Source of the DNA: Chryseobacterium sp. G0201
Lineage (GTDB): Bacteria; Bacteroidota; Bacteroidia; Flavobacteriales; Weeksellaceae
Assembly: GCF_003815655.1 (NCBI RefSeq)
Contig: NZ_CP033917.1
Coordinates: 1,302,001 to 1,366,000, forward strand
DNA: 64,000 nt
Reading direction: 5' to 3'
A model generated the notes under the pieces. That model was not told the DNA's origin, made no database searches, and worked only from the letters and a program-made list of their open reading frames with translations. Made by a program: the position numbers and the translations under genes. How positions within the stretch are numbered: position 1 is the first letter of the stretch; the number at the start of each line of letters is the position of its first letter. Shown piece by piece: positions 35,228 to 43,783 of the stretch.

Positions 35228-36960
35228 TATAACAATCCTTTAATATGTTTATAGTTACTTTTTACAGTGTCTAAAGCTTCTTCCATTTTACCGCCAAGCA
35301 TCAGCTGAGCCATAGATTTTGTCATTCCTACAACCTGATCAAATTCAATCTTTGGAGGTAATGCCAGCGCATTTGGATTGGTGAAAATATTTAAAAGGTA
35401 AGGGCCATTGTAATTTAAACATTCATTAATAGCCGCTTCAACTTCTTCCGGTTTGTGAACGTTTTTGCCTGGATATCCCATTGCCTGAGCTATCATTGCA
35501 AAATCAGGGTTGATCATATCGGTCTCATTATCGGGCATTCCGCCGACTTCCATTTCCAGTTTTACCATTCCTAGTGTTCTGTTATTAAAAACAATCAATT
35601 TTATGGGAAGTTTATACTGAAAAATAGTCGCCATATCTCCTAATAACATGGATAATCCACCGTCACCACACATCGCGATAACCTGTCTGTCGGGATGAGC
35701 TAATGACGCTCCGATAGCCATCGGCATTGCATTCGCCATAGAACCATGATTGAAAGAACCCAACATCTTACGCTCTCCAGTTCCCGTAATAAATCTTGCG
35801 CCCCAAACACAACACATCCCTGTATCTACAGTAAAGATGGCATCTCTTTTAGCTAATTTATCTAAAGTATGTGCTACAAATTCCGGCTGGATAGAATCTT
35901 CTTTTCCGGAATCTTTTACATACGTCAATTGTTCTTCTTTTACTTTTTCGTAAAATTCCAACTGTTGATTAAGGAAATGTACGTCTGTTTTTTCTTTTAA
36001 TAAAGGTAATAATGCTTTGATGGTTTCTTTAACATCGCCCGTCAAACCCAATTCCAACTTGGCTCTTCTGCCCAATCTTTCAGGACTTTCATCAATTTGT
36101 ACAATCTTATTTTTAACAGGCATGAATTTCTGATAAGGGAAATCTGTTCCCAAAAGAATTAGTAAATCAGCTTCATGCATCGCGTGATACGCGGAAGGAA
36201 GTCCCAGAAGTCCGGTTAACCCAACTTCATTAGGATTATTTGGCTGAATCGCCATTTTTCCGCGGAAAGAATATCCTACAGGAGCTTTTAAATATTTTGA
36301 TAATTCTACCACCTCAGCATTGGATTTTTCAGCTCCGATACCGCAGTAGATGGTTACTTTTTCGCTTTCGTTAATTAAATTCGCCAATTGGTTCAATTCC
36401 TCATCAGACGGGCGAATAACAGGATTTGTTTTAAATATTTTATTGGAAGTCGTAGCTTCTTCAGCATCCAATTCTGAAACATCTCCCGGAAGACCAATCA
36501 CAGCAACTCCTTTCTTTGAAATAGCATGCTGGATCGCTGTTTGAACAGTTCTCTGAACCTGCTCCGGTCTTGTGATCAATTGATTGTAATAACTGCAATC
36601 ATCAAATAATTTTGTGGTATTTGTTTCCTGGAAATAATCCATTCCCATTTCTTCGGTCGGAATCGTTGAAGCGATAACCAACATCGGAACGTGAGAACGA
36701 TGCGCTTCGTAAACTCCATTGATCAAATGAACATGTCCCGGTCCGCAACTTCCTGCACAAACCGCAAAACCATCAAGTTCTGCTTCCGCTGCTGCAGCAT
36801 AGGCTCCCACTTCTTCATGCCTTACATGAATCCATTCGATGCTGCTTTTTTTCACGGCAATATTTAAATGATTAAGGCTATCGCCTGTTACTGCATAAAT
36901 TCTTTTCACATTTGCATTTTCGAGCATTTCAACAATTTGCTCTGCTATGTTTTTAGCCAT
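35227..36960 (-). CDS. poxB: Pyruvate:quinone oxidoreductase (pyruvate oxidase, TPP-dependent)
   Basis: Decarboxylates pyruvate to acetate and CO2 with electrons passed to the quinone pool. 577 residues, near E. coli PoxB (572). The N-terminal TPP-Pyr domain has 'VKRIYAVTGDSLNHLNIAVK' and the catalytic Glu in RHEEVGA. An FAD-binding middle domain follows. The TPP-binding motif GDGGLSMLLGDMATIFQ..N is in the third domain (near 430-460). The C-terminal region retains a lengthened helix, the place of the lipid-binding peptide in E. coli. Acetolactate synthase is the alternative, but the start 'CAGSCGPGHVHLINGVYEAH' is PoxB-like. A perfect FNR-type box is 84 bp upstream. Confidence 0.87.
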   Translation of the reverse strand: MAKNIAEQIVEMLENANVKRIYAVTGDSLNHLNIAVKKSSIEWIHVRHEEVGAYAAAAEAELDGFAVCAGSCGPGHVHLINGVYEAHRSHVPMLVIASTIPTEEMGMDYFQETNTTKLFDDCSYYNQLITRPEQVQRTVQTAIQHAISKKGVAVIGLPGDVSELDAEEATTSNKIFKTNPVIRPSDEELNQLANLINESEKVTIYCGIGAEKSNAEVVELSKYLKAPVGYSFRGKMAIQPNNPNEVGLTGLLGLPSAYHAMHEADLLILLGTDFPYQKFMPVKNKIVQIDESPERLGRRAKLELGLTGDVKETIKALLPLLKEKTDVHFLNQQLEFYEKVKEEQLTYVKDSGKEDSIQPEFVAHTLDKLAKRDAIFTVDTGMCCVWGARFITGTGERKMLGSFNHGSMANAMPMAIGASLAHPDRQVIAMCGDGGLSMLLGDMATIFQYKLPIKLIVFNNRTLGMVKLEMEVGGMPDNETDMINPDFAMIAQAMGYPGKNVHKPEEVEAAINECLNYNGPYLLNIFTNPNALALPPKIEFDQVVGMTKSMAQLMLGGKMEEALDTVKSNYKHIKGLL

Positions 36961-37043
36961 AATTATATTTTTTGACGGTTATTTTTCTAATTTGGGAATA
37001 TAGAATGGTACAGATCAGTTAAGATTATTTTCTTGTTTAAAGA

Positions 37044-37057
37044 TTGATCTCTATCAA
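37044..37057. promoter_or_regulatory. FNR/CRP-type box upstream of poxB
   Basis: Perfect TTGAT-CTCT-ATCAA, the consensus of the FNR branch of the Crp/Fnr family, centred 90 bp upstream of the poxB ATG. No other such site was noticed in the gaps I read. It suggests oxygen- or redox-linked control of pyruvate oxidation. The regulator itself is not in the window. Confidence 0.6.
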
Positions 37058-37115
37058 ATTTATGGAATAATAAATGTTTTAAAGATTCTTAAACCTTAAA
37101 ATTTACTTAAGACCA

Positions 37116-37144
37116 TAAAAAAACTCCGCAATTTCTTGCGGAGT
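37116..37144 (-). terminator. Terminator after lysA
   Basis: ACTCCGCAA/TTGCGGAGT stem with a 4-nt loop followed on the minus strand by TTTTTTTATGG, directly after the lysA stop codon. Confidence 0.9.
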
Positions 37145-37153
37145 TACTGTATT

Positions 37154-38356
37154 TTAATTGATTACTTCGATTTGATTTCTCAATAAATCTTCGAATTCAT
37201 CTCTTTTTCTGATTAAGTGAGCTTTTCCGTCTAAGAAAAGAACCTCAGCAGGTTTTAGTCTTGAATTAAAGTTTGAGCTCATTTCAAAACCGTAAGCTCC
37301 TGCATTATGGAAAGCTAAAATATCACCTTCTCTTACTTCATTCAGTTTTCTGTCCCAAGCGAAAGTATCTGTTTCACAAATATTTCCAACTACGGTATAA
37401 ATTCTTTCCGCTCCTTTTGGATTAGATAAATTTTCAATCTGATGATAAGAATCGTAGAACATTGGGCGGATCAAATGATTAAATCCAGAATTAACTCCAA
37501 CAAAAACAGTCGCTGTTGTCTGCTTGATCACATTAGCTTTTACTAAAAGATATCCGCTTTTTCCAACCAAGAATTTTCCTGGCTCAAACCATAATTCGAA
37601 TTTTTTTCCTGTAGATTTTGAGAACTCAGCGATTACTTTTTCTACTTTTTTACCTAACGTTTTCACATCAGTTTCCTCTTCACTGTCTTGGTAAGGAATT
37701 TTAAAACCGCTTCCCATATCCAGATATTTCAGATTCGGGAAATGCTCAGAAAGTTCCAGCATAATATCTAAAGCCTGTAAGAAAACGTCAGGATCTTTGA
37801 TCTCGCTTCCTGTATGCATGTGAAGACCTTCAACATTCAGATTTGTGCTTTTCATCACTCTTTCGATGTGGCGAACCTGATGAATAGAAATCCCGAATTT
37901 ACTGTCGATGTGACCCGTTGAGATTTTATAGTTTCCACCTGCAAAAATATGCGGGTTGATTCTTACAAGAATTGGATATGTATTTCCGTATTTGTTACCG
38001 AACTGCTCAAGAATAGAGATGTTATCGATATTAATATGTACTCCATGTGTCATTGCTTCCTCGATCTCGGCTAAATCGACACAGTTTGGGGTAAATAATA
38101 TTTTTTCTTTAGAAAATCCGGCTTTTAAACCTAATTTCACTTCATTAATTGATACACAATCCAAAGAAGCCCCCAAGTTCTTGACATACTTAAGAATGTT
38201 GATATTTGTCAACGCCTTCGCTGCATAGAAGAACCTTGTGTGCTTTAAAAAAGAAGATGTAAGCTTTTCGTATTGAATTTTAATCGATTCTGCATCGTAA
38301 ACGTACACCGGCGTGCCAAACTCATTGGCAATCTTTAATAATTCTTTTGAATTCAT
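37154..38356 (-). CDS. lysA: Diaminopimelate decarboxylase
   Basis: The last step of lysine synthesis, meso-DAP to L-lysine, PLP-dependent. 400 residues, fold type III. Landmarks: PLP Lys in FFYAAKALTN (near residue 45), HMHTGSEI, the glycine loop 'DMGSGFKIPY', 'FEPGKFLVGKSGYLL', 'GNICETDTFAWDRKL' (in place of the common CESGD) and NAGAYGFEM with the C-terminal Tyr. Transcription must pass the attenuator hairpin (38373-38407) that ends 16 nt before the start codon. A 23-codon Lys-rich ORF precedes that hairpin. Own terminator downstream. Confidence 0.96.
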   Translation of the reverse strand: MNSKELLKIANEFGTPVYVYDAESIKIQYEKLTSSFLKHTRFFYAAKALTNINILKYVKNLGASLDCVSINEVKLGLKAGFSKEKILFTPNCVDLAEIEEAMTHGVHINIDNISILEQFGNKYGNTYPILVRINPHIFAGGNYKISTGHIDSKFGISIHQVRHIERVMKSTNLNVEGLHMHTGSEIKDPDVFLQALDIMLELSEHFPNLKYLDMGSGFKIPYQDSEEETDVKTLGKKVEKVIAEFSKSTGKKFELWFEPGKFLVGKSGYLLVKANVIKQTTATVFVGVNSGFNHLIRPMFYDSYHQIENLSNPKGAERIYTVVGNICETDTFAWDRKLNEVREGDILAFHNAGAYGFEMSSNFNSRLKPAEVLFLDGKAHLIRKRDEFEDLLRNQIEVIN

Positions 38357-38372
38357 AATTTGATTTTAACAT

Positions 38373-38407
38373 AAAAAAAGGCAGATTCTTCGGAAAAAGA
38401 GTCTGCC
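38373..38407 (-). terminator. Intrinsic terminator just before lysA (attenuator)
   Basis: Minus-strand hairpin GGCAGACTCTT...AAGAATCTGCC with a short loop and a following TTTTTTTAT, ending 16 nt upstream of the lysA ATG. There is no space for a promoter between it and lysA, so lysA expression needs readthrough. Six bases of its left arm can pair with GTCTTGC (38430-38424) next to the leader ORF stop codon, a possible antiterminator. Confidence 0.85.
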
Positions 38408-38438
38408 ACATTAATTATTTTTATGCAAGACAACTCAT

Positions 38439-38510
38439 TTAAATATTCCAAACCTTAGAGAACTTTACAGTTCCCTTTTTTCCAGTTTTATGTTGTTTAA
38501 AATTTTGCAT
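38439..38510 (-). CDS. Lysine-rich leader ORF of lysA (putative leader peptide)
   Basis: A 72-nt frame encoding 23 residues, start ATG 38510, stop TAA 38441-38439. Six of the 23 codons are Lys (positions 5, 8, 11, 12, 16, 19) and the single Trp is at 21. A TACTTTTG -7-like box lies at 38536-38529, giving a leader of roughly 12 nt before the ATG. The frame contains a self-complementary stretch (38458-38475). It is followed after 31 nt by the terminator in front of lysA. The arrangement is that of a ribosome-mediated attenuator responding to lysine, but translation of the frame is not proven. Confidence 0.55.
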   Translation of the reverse strand: MQNFKQHKTGKKGTVKFSKVWNI

Positions 38511-38528
38511 TGCTTTTTTATTCTCTTG

Positions 38529-38536
38529 CAAAAGTA
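38529..38536 (-). promoter_or_regulatory. Candidate -7 box of the lysA leader transcript
   Basis: TACTTTTG on the minus strand (38536-38529) matches the TAnnTTTG -7 consensus. No good -33 TTTG is seen at the usual distance. If used, the leader transcript runs about 150 nt to the end of the lysA terminator. Confidence 0.5.
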
Positions 38537-38602
38537 CTATTTATTTTCAGAAAATTAATTTGAAAAGCATTTTCTTCTTAATAAAAATTCTAAAATGTTC
38601 TA

Positions 38603-39826
38603 TTATTTCGGCAACGGTAGTGTCTCAAAATCACCGCGAAGCAAGGCCAGTTGCAAGTCGTTATTTAAATCTACCGCTGATAAAGGCAGGTCTATTTTTA
38701 ATTTAGAAATCATACTCATCGTCTGAATTTGGGTGAAAAGTTCATAAAATCCGTACGAAACAGTTTTCCCGTTTTCTATAATTAAGAATAGTTTTTCTCC
38801 TAATTTCCTTCCCTGTCCCAGCCAAAGTTCATTTCTTTTTTTGAAATCTATTTTCTTTTTAAAAATATTAATATCGTTATATTCCTCAAAATTTCCAATA
38901 AAATGAACGGCTTTTGTACCTTGAGTAAAGGATTTGAATTTAAGAATCGGCTTCTCTGATTTATTTAATTGATTTTTCTCAACGATATATTTATTATTCC
39001 TAAAATAAAGTCCGAAAGGATAAACTTCTCTTTTTTTAATATTTTTTGAATTCAATATCAACTTGGCAATAATATCGGTTCCGGTGAGCTCAAAATTGAT
39101 TTGTGTAACTTCTAACTGAATTTCTTCCCATCTTTTAGATTTGGAATTAAAAACTTTTTTAGAAAATTTATTAATATCCTGAACATAATCTGAAAAGATG
39201 ATTTTTCCACTTTCATTTTGAAAATAAACAAAGCCTTTCTCGTTCGGAAGATCTTGCGTTAACTCCTTGATTTTATTGATATAAGTATTTGCATTTGTTT
39301 CTTCATGCTGCTCCTGAATGATCTCATTTTTAATATCTTTTGACACCAAAAGTTTGAATAACTCTAATGTAGCTCTTGCATCACCATCTGCTCTGTGATG
39401 ATTTGTTAACGGAATTCCTAAAGATTTCACCAATTTTCCTAAAGAATAACTTACCTCATCGGGAATCAGTTTTTTAGCTAAAGGAATTGTATCTAAAGTA
39501 TTGATTTTGAAATCATAACCAAGCCTTGCAAATGATTGGCGAAGCATTCTGTAATCGAAATCAATATTGTGCCCTACCAATGTTGTATTTTGAGTAATTT
39601 CTATGACTCTTTTTGCAATTTCATGGAATTTCGGAGCAGTTTTGACCATTTTTGGGGTGATATTGGTCAATTTCTGAACAAAAGGGGTAATATCTCCTTC
39701 AGGATTTACAAGAGAAATAAATTGGTCGACAATCTTCTGACCATCATAACGGTAGACAGCAATATCTATAATGCATTCTTTCCTGTAACCTGCACCATTA
39801 CTTTCTATATCTATTATTGAATACAT
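38603..39826 (-). CDS. DEDDh 3'-5' exonuclease domain protein (DnaQ/epsilon-like)
   Basis: A 407-residue protein. Residues 1-165 are a DnaQ-type exonuclease. The metal ligands are IDIESNG (D6, E8), a middle Asp in 'LVGHNIDFDYRMLRQSFARL' and the HxxxxD pair in HHRADGDARATLEL. Residues 170-407 are an unrecognised, Lys-rich region that includes several beta-rich stretches. Proofreading or a nuclease role is implied by the domain; no polymerase is adjacent. Stand-alone gene. Confidence 0.9.
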   Translation of the reverse strand: MYSIIDIESNGAGYRKECIIDIAVYRYDGQKIVDQFISLVNPEGDITPFVQKLTNITPKMVKTAPKFHEIAKRVIEITQNTTLVGHNIDFDYRMLRQSFARLGYDFKINTLDTIPLAKKLIPDEVSYSLGKLVKSLGIPLTNHHRADGDARATLELFKLLVSKDIKNEIIQEQHEETNANTYINKIKELTQDLPNEKGFVYFQNESGKIIFSDYVQDINKFSKKVFNSKSKRWEEIQLEVTQINFELTGTDIIAKLILNSKNIKKREVYPFGLYFRNNKYIVEKNQLNKSEKPILKFKSFTQGTKAVHFIGNFEEYNDINIFKKKIDFKKRNELWLGQGRKLGEKLFLIIENGKTVSYGFYELFTQIQTMSMISKLKIDLPLSAVDLNNDLQLALLRGDFETLPLPK

Positions 39827-40117
39827 TATGTCTTGCTATATAGCTAATTTTATGATTAATATTAAATAATTCCTGCCATCAAAACCTGATAAAAATTACT
39901 AAACTAAGTACACAACCTATGCCATAATTATAAAATGGTTGTAACCAATCTTTTATCATCCTTTAAATTATTCTTCCAACAACTTATACATCCATATTTT
40001 ATCGATGAATAAAGGCAGTCCTGCTAAAATAACAAAAATTATATCAAAAAATGTAAATATTGAATTTAAACTGTTTATAATAAAATTGAAACTGCCAAAC
40101 CAATGAAATAATTTATC
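39827..40117 (-). other. Intergenic region with short hydrophobic ORFs (possible gene remnant)
   Basis: A 291-bp gap without a full-length gene. On the minus strand, a frame continues directly after the HerA-like stop (40118) to 39968, encoding about 49 mostly hydrophobic residues but with no usual start codon until near its end. Eight bases on, after AAAGG, a 26-codon frame (39879-39959, ATG 39959) encodes another membrane-like peptide (MIKDWLQPFYNYGIGCVLSL...). They could be decayed remains of a small membrane gene or two tiny coupled genes. Neither is supported by homology I can recognise. Confidence 0.35.
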
Positions 40118-41644
40118 TTATCTTTTTCTTCCTCCCAGCCCAAACATACCTAAAATAGCTTTTGCGCCTTCACGCATCAAAGTACTGGTAAAAGTTCTTC
40201 CCGCCTGGCTTTTTAAAACCTGTTCAAACATTCCCGGTTCTTCTTTTACAGGTCTCGATTTTTGAGTTGGAGTAGAATTTTGAGCTGCCTGTTCCATTCT
40301 GCTCGTCAGCATTTCGTAGGCAGATTCTTTGTTTATATCTTCCTGATATTTAGCGACTAAACTAGAATTATTCACCAACTCTGAAACTTCAGCATCACTT
40401 AATACATCCATTCTGGATTCAGGAGAAATTAAATAAGTATGAACCAACGGTGTAGGAATTCCTTTTTCATCTAAAGCAGTAATAAATGCTTCACCAATTC
40501 CCAGATTTTGAATTAAATTAGAGGCATTGTAAAACTCCGTTGTCGGATAATTTTCAACCGCTTTTGATATTTCTTTTTTATCTTTTGCCGTAAAACCTCT
40601 CAGCGCATGCTGGATTTTTAAACCTAATTGAGAAAGCACACTTTCAGGCACATCGCCCGGAATTTGAGTGATAAAATAAATCCCAACTCCTTTAGAACGA
40701 ATCAATTTTACCATCGTTTCGATTTGTGAAAGCAATGCTTTTGAAGATTCATCAAACATTAAATGAGCTTCATCAATAAATAAAACCAACTTGGGTTTTC
40801 CGCTGTCTCCTTCTTCCGGGAAAGTCATATAAATTTCAGCAAAAAGAGAAAGCATAAACGTAGAGAATAATTGCGGTTTATTCTGAATATCAGCTACTCT
40901 TAAAATATTTACAACGCCTTTTCCATCTCTGGTTTCAAGCAGATCATGAACATCAAAACTAAGTTCACCAAAGAAATCTGACGCTCCCTGTTGTTCCAAA
41001 GCAACAATTGATCTCAAAATAGCACCCAAAGAAGCAGGAGCAATTGAACCGTAATTAGCAGCTAGCTCTGCCTTGCCTTGTGCATTATCTGTAACGTATT
41101 GCAGAACTTTTTTAAGATCATTAAGATCGATCAAAGGCAATCCTTTATCATCAGAATATTTAAAAACAATTGACATGATACTTTGCTGAGTATCATTTAA
41201 TTCTAAAATTTTACTTAATAAAACAGGACCAAATTCGGTAACGGTAGCTCTCAACTTCACTCCTTTTCCGCCGGAAATTGTCATCAATTCTACCGGAAAC
41301 GCTTGTGGATTATAGGGAAGCTGTGTTTTAGCATATCTTTCTTCAATAATCGGATTCATTTGCCCGGCTTCTGCAATTCCGGAAAAATCTCCTTTGATAT
41401 CCAAAACCAAAGACGGAACTCCCGCATGAGAAAGCTGTTCTGCAAAAACCTGCAACGTTTTGGTTTTACCAGTACCTGTCGCTCCCGCAATAAGTCCGTG
41501 TCTGTTGATTGTTTTTAAAGGAATGGTTACATTAATTTCTGACACCACTTCACCGTCCAGCATTCCTTTTCCTAGTATAATATGTTCACCTTTTGGGGTA
41601 TATCTGGGAGTTAATTCTTCAATAAATTTCGCTTTATCTGCCAT
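40118..41644 (-). CDS. HerA/YjgR-type ATPase (DUF853)
   Basis: A 508-residue P-loop ATPase of the HerA-like DUF853 family, related to DNA-translocating helicases. Walker A 'AGATGTGKTKTLQ' is near residue 55 and Walker B 'KLVLFIDEAHLMFDE' near 290. Sensor-like 'IYFITQIPGDVPESVLSQLG' and 'SRFQHALRAF'-like 'KIQHALRGFTAKDKK' follow. The C-terminal 80 residues are a Lys/Gln-rich tail. The physiological role of this family is poorly defined. Transcribed alone, divergent from the persulfide operon across 319 bp. Confidence 0.9.
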   Translation of the reverse strand: MADKAKFIEELTPRYTPKGEHIILGKGMLDGEVVSEINVTIPLKTINRHGLIAGATGTGKTKTLQVFAEQLSHAGVPSLVLDIKGDFSGIAEAGQMNPIIEERYAKTQLPYNPQAFPVELMTISGGKGVKLRATVTEFGPVLLSKILELNDTQQSIMSIVFKYSDDKGLPLIDLNDLKKVLQYVTDNAQGKAELAANYGSIAPASLGAILRSIVALEQQGASDFFGELSFDVHDLLETRDGKGVVNILRVADIQNKPQLFSTFMLSLFAEIYMTFPEEGDSGKPKLVLFIDEAHLMFDESSKALLSQIETMVKLIRSKGVGIYFITQIPGDVPESVLSQLGLKIQHALRGFTAKDKKEISKAVENYPTTEFYNASNLIQNLGIGEAFITALDEKGIPTPLVHTYLISPESRMDVLSDAEVSELVNNSSLVAKYQEDINKESAYEMLTSRMEQAAQNSTPTQKSRPVKEEPGMFEQVLKSQAGRTFTSTLMREGAKAILGMFGLGGRKR

Positions 41645-41963
41645 TTGATCTTTTTTAACTTATAAATATAAAATATTTTATAAAATATTTGATCATCCAA
41701 GATAATATTCATGATTAAGTTCACTTTCGAATTTCTATAATTTTTACTTAAATTAGTCTTGCTGATAACGAAAATCCGAGAGAATATTTATTATCATTAA
41801 AAACAAAATAAATTTCTTCTTAAGATATTTTCTAAATTAGAATAAATAAAAACTTTATAGATTTACTCTATTATTATTGATATTTTATTTTATCCCGTTT
41901 TTAAAAAATAAAACACGATTTTTGTAGATTGAATAATAACAACAAAATTGTTAAAGAAATAAG
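41645..41963. promoter_or_regulatory. AT-rich divergent control region with 20-bp palindrome
   Basis: The 319-bp gap between the HerA-like gene and the persulfide operon holds no gene. At 41671-41690 there is a perfect 20-bp AT-only palindrome (AAATATTTTATAAAATATTT), 26 bp upstream of the HerA-like start codon. No clear TAnnTTTG box was found ahead of 41964; the operator or promoter of the sulfur genes is not visible to me. Confidence 0.35.
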
Positions 41964-43373
41964 ATGAAAGTTGAACAAATATATACCGGTTGCCTTGCTC
42001 AAGGGGCATATTATATAGTATCAGAAAATGAAGCTGTAATTATAGATCCATTAAGAGAAATTAAGCCTTATTTGGAGCGCCTTGAAAAAGACAATGTAAC
42101 TTTAAAATATATTTTTGAGACCCATTTCCATGCAGATTTTGTTTCGGGACACTTGGATCTAAGTAAGAAAACAGGAGCTCCAATTGTTTACGGACCAACT
42201 GCCAACCCCGATTTTGAAGCAATCATTGCGGAGGACAATCAAATTTTCGAGATCGGAAAAGTAAAAATAAAGACTTTACACACTCCAGGTCATACCATGG
42301 AAAGTACAACCTATCTTTTGATTGATGAAAATGGTGTTGAAACTGCAATTTTCACAGGAGATACTCTATTTTTAGGAGATGTAGGAAGACCGGATCTTGC
42401 TCAAAAAGCAACCAACCTTACTCAAGAAGACCTTGCAGGAATTTTATATGAAAGTTTACACAGCAAAATACTTCCATTAGATGACAGTATTACAGTTTAT
42501 CCGGCTCATGGAGCGGGTTCTGCATGTGGGAAAAATATGCAGAAAGAAACTGTTGATATTTTGGGAAATCAAAAAAGAACCAATTACGCACTAAATCAAC
42601 CCGATAAAGAATCTTTTATTAGAGAAGTTTTAGATGGATTAACAGCTCCACCAAAATATTTCGGGATGAATGTTGCCTTGAATAAAGGAGGTTACGAAAG
42701 CCTTGACGATGTTATGGACAAAGGATTAAATCCTATTTCTGTTGAAGATTTCGAAAGCTTTGCAGAAGAAACGGGCGCTTTAATTTTAGATACAAGAGGA
42801 CCTGCCGATTTCCAGAAAGGTTTTATTCCAAATTCTATTAATATTGGATTAAAAGGAGATTTCGCACCTTGGGTTGGGACGTTAATCGTAGATGTAAAAC
42901 ATCCTTTATTACTGGTTTCTGATGAAGGAACAGAAGAAGAAGTAATTACAAGATTGAGCAGAGTTGGATTCGATAATGTTTTAGGATATTTAAAAGGAGG
43001 ATTTGATTCTTGGAAAAACTCAGACAACGAAATTGATGAAGTAACAAGAATTTCACCTGCCGAATTTGCGGAGCAATTTACTGAAAACACAAAAGTAATT
43101 GACGTTAGAAAACTTGGAGAATATTCTGCAGAGCACATTGACAACGCTTACAACAAACCATTAGATACCATCAGTGATTGGGTAAGCACGATCGATGATT
43201 CTGAACATTTCTTCTTACATTGTGCAGGAGGTTACAGAAGCATGATCGCGGCAAGCATCCTTAATTCACACGGAATCAGAAACTTCACTGAAATAGAAGG
43301 AGGTTTTAACGGAATCAAAAAAACTGAAAAATTTCCAACTTCAGACTTCGTTTGTCAATCAAAAACATTGTAA
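41964..43373 (+). CDS. CstB-like persulfide dioxygenase-rhodanese fusion
   Basis: A 469-residue protein with three domains. Residues 1-230 are an ETHE1-type non-heme iron dioxygenase of the metallo-beta-lactamase fold (ligand-type residues H54, H56, D58, H110, D133, H182 in THFHAD, HTPGH, TGDTLFLGDVGRPDL and PAHGAGSACGK). Residues 262-355 are a rhodanese repeat without the catalytic Cys (loop LLVSDEGTEE). Residues 365-455 are an active-type rhodanese with C420 in HCAGGYRS. This is the layout of staphylococcal CstB, which turns persulfides into thiosulfate. The next two genes, 10 and 31 bp on, complete a sulfide-detoxification operon. Confidence 0.88.
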   Translation: MKVEQIYTGCLAQGAYYIVSENEAVIIDPLREIKPYLERLEKDNVTLKYIFETHFHADFVSGHLDLSKKTGAPIVYGPTANPDFEAIIAEDNQIFEIGKVKIKTLHTPGHTMESTTYLLIDENGVETAIFTGDTLFLGDVGRPDLAQKATNLTQEDLAGILYESLHSKILPLDDSITVYPAHGAGSACGKNMQKETVDILGNQKRTNYALNQPDKESFIREVLDGLTAPPKYFGMNVALNKGGYESLDDVMDKGLNPISVEDFESFAEETGALILDTRGPADFQKGFIPNSINIGLKGDFAPWVGTLIVDVKHPLLLVSDEGTEEEVITRLSRVGFDNVLGYLKGGFDSWKNSDNEIDEVTRISPAEFAEQFTENTKVIDVRKLGEYSAEHIDNAYNKPLDTISDWVSTIDDSEHFFLHCAGGYRSMIAASILNSHGIRNFTEIEGGFNGIKKTEKFPTSDFVCQSKTL

Positions 43374-43383
43374 GATTTTAAAT

Positions 43384-43752
43384 ATGAAAAATAAATTTCT
43401 CGGATTAATTCTTGTATCAATTTTTGCATTAACTGCATGTAAAACATCAACAACGGCAGCAGAAATTTCGAATGCAAGCATACGAAAAGTGATCAACAGT
43501 CCGGATGTAACGTTGGTAGATGTGAGAACTCCGGAACAATACGCTGGAGGATCAGCCAACAACGCCATCAACGTACCCTTAGCTGAAATTATAAACAATC
43601 CGACATCTCTGAAAGGCAAAAAAGTAGTTGTTTTCTGTAATAAAGGAGTACAGGCCGACGAAGCATATAAAATCTTAAAGAAAAACGGTGTTGATGTTTA
43701 TGACGGAACGAGCTGGCAAAATGTAAAAGGCATTCAGGATTCCAGCCTTTAA
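43384..43752 (+). CDS. Rhodanese-domain lipoprotein
   Basis: A 122-residue periplasmic or outer-membrane lipoprotein (lipobox LTAC, C19). The single rhodanese domain shows 'TLVDVRTPEQYAGGSANNAINVP' and the catalytic-loop Cys C85 in VVFCNKGVQAD. Sulfur transfer to or from an acceptor at the cell surface is likely. Cotranscribed with the CstB-like gene and thioredoxin. Confidence 0.87.
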   Translation: MKNKFLGLILVSIFALTACKTSTTAAEISNASIRKVINSPDVTLVDVRTPEQYAGGSANNAINVPLAEIINNPTSLKGKKVVVFCNKGVQADEAYKILKKNGVDVYDGTSWQNVKGIQDSSL

Positions 43753-43783
43753 ATATGAAAACTTTTAACTAAAACCAAAAACT

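Noticed and set aside
38373..38510. Lysine riboswitch (L-box) for lysA
   Set aside because: The leader is only about 150 nt and lacks the five-helix L-box core; the hairpin-plus-leader-ORF layout fits better.
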